Part shown: in pieces, positions 12,536-24,400 of the stretch | Position numbering within the stretch: the stretch's first letter is position 1 | Layout of the letters: every line of letters starts with the position of its first letter | Notes under the pieces: model-generated | What the model saw: the letters and a program-made list of their open reading frames with translations, nothing else | What the model was told of the DNA's origin: nothing | The model's database searches: none | Origin: Ariolimax columbianus | Taxonomy: Eukaryota > Mollusca > Gastropoda > Stylommatophora > Arionidae | Length of the DNA stretch: 64,000 bases | Assembly (NCBI GenBank): GCA_036924085.1 | Contig: JAVGWX010000013.1 | Span: 40,889,893 to 40,953,892 of the forward strand | Reading direction: 5' to 3' | Made by a program: the position numbers and the translations under genes

Positions 12536-13107
12536 ATATAGAGAGGCAAACCTTTTACCCAAAAAAAATTTTAAATTATAAAACATACATTGCAACTCCA
12601 CACACAGTAGGCTAGGCCATATGCCTAGAATAAGCAAACACCAGAACTATGTGGAAAGGCACATTGCAATTGAAATTCTGTAGACATAAGGTTTTAAATT
12701 TCTATCCAACAAACTCTGCATGCTCGTTTTCATCCTTGGCACATAGCATATAGGGAGGAATTAGTTTTGACCCCTCTGTCATTTGTGTCACAGAGCAGCA
12801 CTGAGCTTCACCTAGGACTTCATAATATCATCCCAAAAAATGCCTGGACTAGCAGAAGATCAACAATGGCTGCTCCTGTAGCTGGGATAAGCAGCATTAG
12901 AATTACTTATATGCTACAGTATTTTGTAGTTACCTCAACTTGCATATTGTTTTCAAAATTCATTTAATATTATAAATAAATGCAAATATGACAAATGAAA
13001 CTGAATTATGACTTTTATAAATAAATTTATTCACATCCTTTTGAAACTTGTTAGCAGACCTTTATTTTACATGAATATTTTATCATTCAAAATGTGAAGT
13101 TTTATTA

Positions 13108-13157
13108 GTGTAGTAGTAGTAGTATTAGTAGTAGTATAGTAGTAGTAGTAGTAGTAG
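13108..13157. repeat. (TAG)n microsatellite
   Basis: TAGTAGTAG with two interruptions. 12536-13107 is otherwise AT-rich with nothing recognised. Confidence 0.9.
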
Positions 13158-13394
13158 ATCATGTGCATTTAAAGGCAAAGGTATGATTTCAACTCTGGCT
13201 ACCGGCACACTTCAGCCGACCCAGCTGAATAAGGGGTTAATTTGTAACCTGCCCTATGGTTGGAAAAAGAAAGGCAGCAAGGAGGGGAACTGGCCAGCCC
13301 TCTCATACAAGCTGTGACTTAGTATAATGAAGTCTTTTACAGTTCATCTTCGACGACAGTTTCTGTTATGAAACTATTTTTGTATTCTTTTTTG

Positions 13395-13855
13395 AAGCAT
13401 CTGATTAGTCTAGTGGAAAAGCACTCGTTTTTCATGGCCAAGACATTTGGTTCAACTCCTGCAATTGTCTCACTCCAGTCAACCCAGCTGTTTATGAGTA
13501 CCTGACCTTCAGTTAAGGATGGAAAAGGCAGTGAGGATATATTTTTTTTCGTTTGCCTTATTTATCTATTCCCCAAGGCGGTGTGTGTTGCACTGTGGTT
13601 TTTATTTTGTGCCTGTCGGCCCAGTCCATCCGACTTCAGCATGCATTTTATGTAAGGGTCTGCTTCCTCCTGCATTTTCTAAGGGTTTGCTTCCCCGGGG
13701 TAACGGCCGGTGCTGTGATGGGGATCGAACTCAGCACCTTTGGTTGTAAGCCGTGTCACTTAACCACTAGCCCACGCCGTCTTCTGTGAGGATATAAACT
13801 GGCCATCTCACCTCGCACAAGCTCTGGCTTAGTATACTGAAGATTCTAACACTTC
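13395..13855 (+). mobile_element. tRNA-derived SINE, interrupted by a second SINE
   Basis: The head has a Pol III A-box-like TAGTCTAGTGGAAAAGC and B-box-like TTTGGTTCAACTCC, followed by CCAGTCAACCCAGCTGTTTA and GAGTACCTGACC. That tail also appears, degenerated, at 13165-13345 (CCGACCCAGCTGAATAAGGG). The sequence resumes at 13797 after the inserted SINE. Confidence 0.75.
13542..13785 (-). mobile_element. tRNA-derived SINE (family A) nested in another SINE, 11-bp TSD
   Basis: GTGAGGATATA flanks it at 13531-13541 and 13786-13796. On the minus strand the head reads GACGGCGTGGGCTAGTGGTT then GAGTTCGATCCCC (B box), and the element ends in an A-rich tail (T run at 13542). Family members are at 14392-14600 (+) and 29755-29960 (-). 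Confidence 0.88.
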
Positions 13856-14391
13856 ATTCCCAACCAGCAGTTTAATTTGCTGATGGACACCATGCACATA
13901 CTGCTGTACAAAGGGAGACATAAAAAACAGGAAACAGCAAAATTAGAAGACGTATAGAAATTTGAATACTATTTTTCAAACCAATTTTAATTTCCCAAAT
14001 TTTAACAAGTCAACTCAAAACCTATTTTATAAGACAATAGAAATAGAGCCTTAATTATTTTAGATGCGGCTGTGATATACAGAGTTGCCCGGATTAATTA
14101 TGAAAGTAGCTCATTTTTTAAGCCTGTCTCCTCAATTATATGCCATTGCACTTCCAACCTGCACTCTAATTTGCTATATCTTCACACTTCATCACTCCAT
14201 CCATCTGTTACCTTCTCAATCTCCTGATCTATTTTTTCCAATTCGTCCATTTCTACCGAATCCAAATCACCCATTCATGCATCATCTCTTCTACACTCAA
14301 TTTACCAAACTTACTAATACTCTAAATTAAAATTGTGTCAAAAACTTACATATTAAGGTCAAAGAAAGATACATGTAATTACTAATTCAGA

Positions 14392-14600
14392 GGAGACGGC
14401 ATAAGCTGGTGGTTAAGAGACACGGCTCACAATCCGAAGGTGCTGGGTTCGCTCCCCAATCGCAGCACCAGCCGTTACCCCAGGGAAGCAGCCCTTAAAA
14501 AATGCAGAATGAAGCAGACCCTTACATAAAATGCATGCCGAAGTCAGATGCACTAGACCGACAGGCGCAAAATAAAAACATAGTGCAAGTCCTTGGGGAA
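14392..14600 (+). mobile_element. tRNA-derived SINE, family A
   Basis: It starts GACGGCATAAGCTGGTGGTT (A-box region), with GGGTTCGCTCCCC as B box near 14445, then ACCCTTACATAAAATGCATG shared with the 13542 and 29755 copies. Confidence 0.85.
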
Positions 14601-15239
14601 TAGAGTAATCAGAATCGGCTTCAGGTAGACTTCAACATCAACAAATTTAAAGGTTACATGGTATCTCACACAAGCGCAATTTTGCCAAGCAAATTGGGTC
14701 ATGAAGTCACCATTTTCTGAATTTATCAATCAACAATATATAATCATATGCCCATAACTGAAGGGAAAGACATATAAGTTTGATATATGTTGTGCAATTC
14801 TTCAGACAAATATTTTTAAAAACATTTAGATTAATAGTAATAGTTTTTAAAATCTTTTTTTTTGTTTTGTTGTGATAATAGTATTTCATATTTGCCTTCT
14901 GTTTATAAGGGATAGTTCTATCCTATAGGAAACTACTAATACATTTCCCCTTGTGACTTAGCAGACATTGATGTTGTCAACAGAATTTATGACCTGGCCT
15001 TGTCTCCAGAAACTTGCTGATCAAATTCTCTGCATTCGGTCTAATCTCAAAATGCATATATTAAAGTCATGTGTCCTTTTTTCATTGATAGTCCAAGTGT
15101 TGGATAATAATACAATCACAGACAGAGGTATTTATACCTTCTTGTTAAACCTCACAATGTATGTCCAAACATTACATATATCTATTTCAAGCACACAATG
15201 TTATAACCACAATTCTACAAAGTGTTGATTGTTTAATTG
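14601..15239. other. 3' flank of the CoA ligase gene, nothing recognised
   Basis: AT-rich sequence. The short open frames on both strands resemble no known family. Confidence 0.5.
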
Positions 15240-15245
15240 TTTATT
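15240..15245 (-). terminator. AATAAA polyadenylation signal of the CoA ligase gene
   Basis: The minus strand reads CAATAAAC about 70 bp after the TAG stop, a normal distance for a short 3' UTR. The flanking sequence is AT-rich. Confidence 0.65.
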
Positions 15246-15314
15246 GAATAAAGATGAAAATTTATAGAGCTTGACTCAAGCTCACATAACAGAAATGCAT
15301 TTAATTGACAATAT

Positions 15315-15427
15315 CTACAGATATTTTGCTCGTATTAATCGACGTAAAATTTTGCCACTTGGGTTCTTTGGTATTTCATCAACAAACTGAACTCCACCAC
15401 GAAGCCTCTTTGTATGGGCCACTCTAC
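15315..15427 (-). CDS. CoA ligase exon 11 (catalytic lysine, stop)
   Basis: The acceptor is TTATTTCACAG. It encodes [20 protein letters not shown] followed by [10 protein letters not shown] and a TAG stop. It lies 7.7 kb beyond exon 10 because the last intron hosts the ARL2 retrocopy and its 4.2-kb array. Lys582 in PSGKILRR is the adenylation lysine. Confidence 0.94.
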
Positions 15428-18400
15428 CTGTGAAATAATTCAAGATTTACATTAAATGTAACTTTTCATTTAGCTAGCATTGTCTACTTCTTCTGTTCCA
15501 TCTTCTATTCTGTGTGCTTCTCAAATTTAACTTTTCTTCTTGAATCATATCATTTATATTAATCCTGTCTTAGTTTTATTCTACCTTTACTTCTACATGG
15601 ATGGATGCCCCTGTACAGGTCCAAAGGTCTGATTTGAGCTAGATGTAGCTGAGAGGAGGATTTCCTGCATAATGAGCTAGGCTCGTGTAGTTTATTGCTA
15701 TGCTACGTTGGCACACGTGCCGCAGAGGGTGGTTGACCAATATGTGAGTCCATCTTTATAGACTCAAACACTAGAGCAACGTAGACCTGCAGCTTGTTAG
15801 GCGTCACTTTTGCTTCTCTTAACAAACCACCTAACCATGGCTGGTGTTATGCCATGTCACACAGTTATTCGCCTCTTACGACATGCTCTTGGTTTGGCAT
15901 TGGTGCTATTCTTGTCCTGTTATACACAAAGACCCTGGCAGACCACTTGCGTCTCTATTTGCCATTTACTTCGTTTAGTATATATCCATTTTCTGTTTTG
16001 TCTATCAGCATTTTCCATCTCATTATTATTCCTCCATCTATTTATTGTAATAATTATAATCTTTTAGCTCCTTGTTGATCTCGGGTCTTAAGCAAGAGGG
16101 TGGTTTTTACTCAAATACTAGAGCTAAGTAGACCCACAGACAGTTAGGCGCCATCTACAGCTGCTCTTTAGTGTAGGTATACAATACACTAGCAACAGAA
16201 CAGAGGTCTCAAAAATTAAGCCATTTTCTTTTGCTTGACAATCATATCCTTTAATATTGAGAATCTACAATAGTCTAGCAAAAGTGAAATATTCATGAAA
16301 TGTAGAAAAAAGGAACAGGTCTACACAAGTCGAACCACAATAAAAAAACATTCTGAAAAATAAGCACCTTTTTAATTGAAGTACAAGAGGAAGCTTTATC
16401 TACTACGTAGAAACAATACTGCACCATGAATCTTGAAAGCACAGCATCCATTGTAGACTTTATAGACATTTGCCAAATAAGAGAAGTAATGCCCTAAAAT
16501 CATAATACAATTATTTAAAAAATTAATTCTTTAAAAAACAGCACACAGCGGAATCAATTTTGAAGACAGTATCTAAATAAAATGAAATAGAAAATACTGT
16601 TAAAGATCAATCCATTGTAAATATTCTTGAAGCAATATTGTTCACAAACCAGTCTATTCAACAGAGTAGATTTTGACCAGTCACAGCACTGCAGTCTTGT
16701 GATGTGTTTTAATGGAATCAGGATCCAACGCCTCTCTGATTTTTCTGGCTGGCAAAGAACCTAGAAGGTCCTGTTTGTTAACAAAAACTAACAGTGTTGC
16801 CCCAGCAAGTCTCTCTTCCACCAGAAGATTATTAAACTCCTTCTTACAATCATTGACTCTCATGCCATCACCACTGTCTACCACCACTGTCTTCCATCAC
16901 TGTCTACCACCACTGTCTTCCATCACTGTCTACCATCACTGTCTTCCATCACTGTCTACCACCACTGTCTACCACCACTGTCTTCCATCACTGTCTACCA
17001 CCACTGTCTTCCATCACTGTCTACCACCACTGTCTACCATCACTGTCTACCACCACTGTCTACCACCACTGTCTACCATCACTGTCTTCCACCACTGTCT
17101 ACCACCACTGTCTTCCATCACTGTCTTCCATCACTGTCTACCACCACTGTCTACCACCACTGTCTTCCACCACTGTCTACCACCAATGTCTACCACCACT
17201 GTCTTCCATCACTGTCTACCACCACTGTCTACCACCACTGTCTTCCAGCACTGTCTTCCATCACTGTCTTCCATCACTGTCTACCACCACTGTCTTCCAT
17301 CACTGTCTACCATCACTGTCTACCACCACTGTCTTCCAGCACTGTCTACCACCACTGTCTTCCATCACTGTCTACCACCACTGTCTTCCATCACTGTCTA
17401 CCACCACTGTCTTCCATCACTGTCTACCACCACTGTCTTCCAGCACTGTCTACCACCACTGTCTACCACCACTGTCTACCACCATTGTCTTCCATCACTG
17501 TCTACCACCACTGTCTTCCATCACTGTCTACCACCACTGTCTTCCATCACTGTCTACCACCACTGTCTTCCATCACTGTCTACCACCACTGTCTACCACC
17601 ACTGTCTACCACCACTGTCTTCCATCACTGTCTACCACCACTGTCTTCCATCACTGTCTACCACCACTGTCTTCCATCACTGTCTACCACCACTGTCTTC
17701 CATCACTGTCTACCACCACTGTCTTCCATCACTGTCTACCACCACTGTCTTCCATCACTGTCTACCACCACTGTCTTCCATCACTGTCTACCACCACTGT
17801 CTTCCATCACTGTCTACCACCACTGTCTTCCATCACTGTCTACCACCACTGTCTTCCATCACTGTCTACCACCACTGTCTTCCATCACTGTCTACCACCA
17901 CTGTCTTCCATCACTGTCTACCACCACTGTCTTCCATCACTGTCTACCACCACTGTCTTCCATCACTGTCTACCACCACTGTCTTCCATCACTGTCTACC
18001 ACCACTGTCTTCCAGCACTGTCTACCACCACTGTCTTCCATCACTGTCTACCACCACTGTCTTCCATCACTGTCTTCCACCACTGTCTACCACCACTGTC
18101 TTCCATCACTGTCTACCACCACTGTCTTCCATCACTGTCTTCCATCACTGTCTACCACCACTGTCTTCCATCACTGTCTACCACCACTGTCTTCCATCAC
18201 TGTCTTCCATCACTGTCTACCACCACTGTCTTCCATCACTGTCTACCACCACTGTCTTCCATCACTGTCTTCCATCACTGTCTACCACCACTGTCTTCCA
18301 TCACTGTCTACCACCACTGTCTTCCATCACTGTCTACCACCACTGTCTTCCATCACTGTCTACCACCACTGTCTACCACCACTGTCTTCCATCACTGTCT

Positions 18401-21400
18401 ACCACCACTGTGTACCACCACTGTCTACCACCACTGTCTTCCATCACTGTCTACCACCACTGTCTTCCATCACTGTCTACCACCACTGTCTTCCATCACT
18501 GTCTTCCATCACTGTCTTCCATCACTGTCTACCACCACTGTCTTCCATCACTGTCTACCACCACTGTCTTCCATCACTGTCTACCACCACTGTCTTCCAT
18601 CACTGTCTACCACCACTGTCTTCCATCACTGTCTACCACCACTGTCTTCCATCACTGTCTACCACCACTGTCTTCCATCACTGTCTACCACCACTGTCTT
18701 CCATCACTGTCTACCACCACTGTCTTCCAGCACTGTCTACCACCACTGTCTTCCATCACTGTCTACCACCACTGTCTTCCATCACTGTCTTCCACCACTG
18801 TCTACCACCACTGTCTTCCATCACTGTCTACCACCACTGTCTTCCATCACTGTCTTCCATCACTGTCTACCACCACTGTCTTCCATCACTGTCTACCACC
18901 ACTGTCTTCCATCACTGTCTTCCATCACTGTCTACCACCACTGTCTTCCATCACTGTCTACCACCACTGTCTTCCACCACTGTCTACCACCACTGTCTTC
19001 CATCACTGTCTTCCATCACTGTCTACCACCACTGTCTACCACCACTGTCTTCCACCACTGTCTACCACCAATGTCTACCACCACTGTCTTCCATCACTGT
19101 CTACCACCACTGTCTACCACCACTGTCTTCCAGCACTGTCTTCCACCACTGTCTTCCATCACTGTCTACCACCACTGTCTTCCATCACTGTCTACCATCA
19201 CTGTCTACCACCACTGTCTTCCAGCACTGTCTACCACCACTGTCTTCCATCACTGTCTACCACCACTGTCTTCCATCACTGTCTACCACCACTGTCTTCC
19301 ATCACTGTCTACCACCACTGTCTTCCAGCACTGTCTACCACCACTGTCTACCACCACTGTCTACCACCATTGTCTTCCATCACTGTCTACCACCACTGTC
19401 TTCCATCACTGTCTACCACCACTGTCTTCCATCACTGTCTACCACCACTATCTTCCATCACTGTCTACCACCACTGTCTACCACCACTGTCTACCACCAC
19501 TGTCTTCCATCACTGTCTACCACCACTGTCATCCATCACTGTCTACCACCACTGTCTTCCATCACTGTCTACCACCACTGTCTTCCATCACTGTCTACCA
19601 CCACTGTCTTCCATCACTGTCTACCACCACTGTCTTCCATCACTGTCTACCACCACTGTCTTCCATCACTGTCTACCACCACTGTCTTCCATCACTGTCT
19701 ACCACCACTGTCTTCCATCACTGTCTACCACCACTGTCTTCCATCACTGTCTACCACCACTGTCTTCCATCACTGTCTACCACCACTGTCTTCCATCACT
19801 GTCTACCACCACTGTCTTCCATCACTGTCTACCACCACTGTCTTCCATCACTGTCTACCACCACTGTCTTCCATCACTGTCTACCACCACTGTCTTCCAT
19901 CACTGTCTACCACCACTGTCTTCCAGCACTGTCTACCACCACTGTCTTCCATCACTGTCTACCACCACTGTCTTCCATCACTGTCTTCCACCACTGTCTA
20001 CCACCACTGTCTTCCATCACTGTCTACCACCACTGTCTTCCATCACTGTCTTCCATCACTGTCTACCACCACTGTCTTCCATCACTGTCTACCACCACTG
20101 TCTTCCATCACTGTCTTCCATCACTGTCTACCACCACTGTCTTCCATCACTGTCTTCCATCACTGTCTACCACCACTGTCTTCCATCACTGTCTACCACC
20201 ACTGTCTTCCATCACTGTCTACCACCACTGTCTTCCATCACTGTCTACCACCACTGTCTACCACCACTGTCTTCCATCACTGTCTACCACCACTGTCTAC
20301 CACCACTGTCTACCACCACTGTCTTCCATCACTGTCTACCACCACTGTCTTCCATCACTGTCTACCACCACTGTCTTCCATCACTGTCTTCCATCACTGT
20401 CTTCCATCACTGTCTACCACCACTGTCTTCCATCACTGTCTACCACCACTGTCTTCCATCACTGTCTACCACCACTGTCTTCCATCACTGTCTACCACCA
20501 CTGTCTTCCATCACTGTCTACCACCACTGTCTTCCATCACTGTCTACCACCACTGTCTTCCATCACTGTCTACCACCACTGTCTTCCATCACTGTCTACC
20601 ACCACTGTCTTCCATCACTGTCTACCACCACTGTCTTCCATCACTGTCTACCACCACTGTCTTCCATCACTGTCTACATCACTGTCTACCACCACTGTCT
20701 TCCAGCACTGTCTACCACCACTGTCTTCCATCACTGTCTACCACCACTGTCTTCCATCACTGTCTACCACCACTGTCTTCCATCACTGTCTACCAGCACT
20801 GTCTTCCATCACTGTCTACCACCACTGTCTTCCATCACTGTCTACCACCACTGTCTTCCATCACTGTCTACCACCACTGTCTTCCATCACTGTCTACCAC
20901 CACTGTCTTCCATCACTGTCTACCACCACTGTCTTCCATCACTGTCTACCACCACTGTCTTCCATCACTGTCTACCACCACTGTCTTCCATCACTGTCTA
21001 CCACCACTGTCTTCCATCACTGTCTACCACCACTGTCTTCCATCACTGTCTACCACAACTGTCTTCCATCACTGTCTACCACCACTGTCTTCCATCACTG
21101 TCACCCACCCATATCAAAGCATCTGTACCTCTCAAAATAGTTCCTCCAGTATGATCGGAGTGATTTCTGTCCACCCATGTCCCAGATGTTTAACTTAAAC
21201 CCTCTATGTTCCAAGGTTTTAATGTTGAACCCCAAGGTGGGTGAGATGGTGTCAATATCTTCACCATTAAACTTCTTCATAATTGTTGTTTTACCTGCAT
21301 TATCCAGTTCAAGCATCAACAATCGGACCTCTTTTTACTTCTGTTTCATTTTCTTTAATTTAGTGAGAAGCCACATTTCTATGATCGTTCAAGTTATTGA

Positions 21401-24400
21401 TTGAAGTCAGTGTCAAACGATGTGTAGCTGATTATTTATGTAGTAGCCAACTTAAAAAGCTGAACAAAATCCTGCTCTTTATCCATTAGACAGATTTAAG
21501 AATAATACCAAGGAAATCAGAGCAAACATGTGAGTGACGCGAACAATGGGTCGCAGTGTATTTAGTGAATGTCACAGACAAAAAGTAAGGATGATATAAA
21601 CTACATAGTACAAAAAAAAAGTAAAAAGTCAAGATCCCGTCACGCCATGCGGCACATTGGAAATATGGTGTTATGTCCATATTATTTTGTAACCCACAGC
21701 ACTTAGTGGATGATGTGGTCAGCATCACACTAGCCACCTTTACTTCCTGGACTGAATCGGTACTGATTTAAGGCTGCGTTGACCTAAGAGCCATTGCGGT
21801 CTGAAAAACCAATACCACCTAAACTGGGGAATGGACCCAGGGCCACTCAGATGCAAAACCAGCGTGCTAACTACTGTGCTACACAGCTTCCTAAATAAAT
21901 TACATAGAAGAGATGAAAGCATCATCTTTCAATTCCAAACAGGACACACCAAAATCAATAGCCACTTGAACCACATCCATCCCCAGCTCCTGCCCTTGTG
22001 CAGACATTGCTCTTACCCTGATGAAAGAGTTAGATACCTACCCATTGAGTGTGGACATGAGGAAAAGATTCTTACAAGCACTGCAGACAATTTTCACATT
22101 GTACAGAGCAGTGAAACAACTGAAGAAGACCTGTATCTAGATAAGAATCGCATCAGAGTGCCAAGAGCAGGTTTACTCAACAGCTGTGAGAAAACAACAA
22201 CAGTTGAACAGTGAAAATTAAATACACATTTCTTTTTTTTTTCTAATGATTATTGACCATATGTCCTCGACAATATCTGTTACAGATTGTTTTTTCTTTA
22301 AAACTTGTTTTACAATTTGTCTTGTACAGTAAGTAAACTCAAATGTCTTGTCTCTAGTTAAACTATGTTTCTGTTTTGTAAAAACATTCGTTACCTTCAA
22401 CATGGTGCATAGTGTTCTATTTTTTTGTTCCAACTTTATTATCCATGATTCATTTTCGACATGCGCAACCTGCGGCATAACCTGGGCATCCAATGGCATG
22501 ACTACATCCACAACGTGGAGGTTTCTTCATAAAACAGGTATCCATGCAATCTTGGAAACACTGGACCACTGCCAAGTTTCTTTGTTTGATCATGCAATAC
22601 GGATGGACCAGGATACTGTACAGACTGTTCATCAGCACCAAAAGACTTCACAGGACTGGGTCTGGGTGGAGGTGCAGAAGAAGTAGTCCTCACACAGCAT
22701 GACTCCAGAAGATAGTAGCCTCTCTCTTTGCTCTGGATGAGGCCTGGAGCCGTGCTGCAGCAGTGGGCCATGGATGTAACCAATTGATACAATGGGCCTC
22801 AGACGTCTGTTAACTTATTATTAGACCTTAGGTGCTAGACAATAATGCTAGAGAAGTCAGTGGATTTCCTTCCCACCTATGACAGAAAGCAGTAAAATTA
22901 TGTCTCTTTCCTCACCACAGAGGACGCATCTAAACCTTATTATGTAAAACAATGTAACATGATCACCATGCAAGGTCATTTCATTGCTTTGCTACAGGCT
23001 TCCTACAAGGAGCCCAACTGCAGTGTTGATCTCAAAATATTTTTAGGGCCAAAGATGTGAAAATATTTGTACATCAACATTGTGCTCACTTTCAACAAAT
23101 TTGATGATTTCTTCTTCTGAAACTTTGGAGTCTAACTTCTTGACTACAAAGGCTTTAGGTAGTTCACCAGCTACTTCATCAGGGACCCCAATAACTGCCA
23201 CATCCTGAACACTAGGATGACCCAGCAGTAAAGCTTCCAGTTCTGCTGGAGGAACCTGAAACGAAATTGTACTTGTTTGTGTTATAGTCAGCGTACCAGT
23301 GCTATTGTGGTTAGAATACTTGACTTTAATGAGAAAACTGAAATTACTTCAACTTCTACTACAATTATCTTTATTGAACACTTTAAGATGTCGAGCAGAT
23401 GGGGCTTAAAAGCCTAGGAAGGCAGCTCATCTAGGAGAAGGAAAACACTGATTTCAAACCATCTGAAGCCTTGCAGATAAGATTCTGGCATATCTTGTTG
23501 GGTTTTGTCAGATGTGGCTGTGGAATCTATTTTCTGGTAACACTGAAAGGTGGTTTTCATCTACCAAACCTGACAACTGACGATGTGTGAAGGAGTACAC
23601 CCAAGAGGATACAATGCCTTATCCTAGAGCAAGGAAAGACAACCTGAGCTGAGGGTTTTGGCATGGCAGACCAGGCTCTTAGTCTTGGTTGGTGGCTGGT
23701 TTAGGAGTCAAGCCCTGATAGGCGAACAGATAGAGCATTGCTCTGCTGATCCGGCAGCTTCTGCAGCTTGCCTTGTTTCAAATGTATTGGTATCACCTTT
23801 CCCTTGGAGCAAACAAGTCAGACCGAGAGAGGAACTATACTGCATGGGCAACATATGGTCTCTATATTTCTGCCCGGACTTTGTGCTAATAGCACAATTA
23901 CTATTGTCTAATAAAATGAAAAGAGTTGATGACACGTTAAGATGTCAACTAAATATATCTAAAAAACGCAGGCCATTGATATTTACATAGAGCTTGTCCA
24001 TGAATGGTATTGGTGATGGTCGTACGTGCCTTCTCAGAGTACCGATAATATCATGTTCAAACCAGTATAAATGAGTACCTGTCTTTGCTATCAATAGGGA
24101 ACTGGTCACCTGCCTTAAAAATAGCTGAGACATCCCGACATGCAATTAAGTCTGTAACACTTTAGTCAGTATCTGCTACGTGACTACTTTTGTTGTTAAT
24201 GTTAAAGTCAGAAGAAGAATGGTCGTGGCAATGGAGAGATTAAATGTGTGATAGAAATGAGAACAGGCCTGCTGTCACAGTTAGAGCATACCGTAGGAAG
24301 TGACCAGAGGGCTTGTCAAAACTAATCCAATCCATGATTGTGAAATTTCTGGATGACACAAAACTATGCAGAAGTGTCTCATCTAAAGCAGACGTGAATA

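Noticed and set aside
16712..21154. A 1480-codon plus-strand open frame (and overlapping ones of 1237 and 689 codons) rich in His, Cys, Pro, Ser, Thr
   Set aside because: It is the stop-free 13-bp minisatellite read in three frames; the first and last dozens of codons are antisense ARL2.
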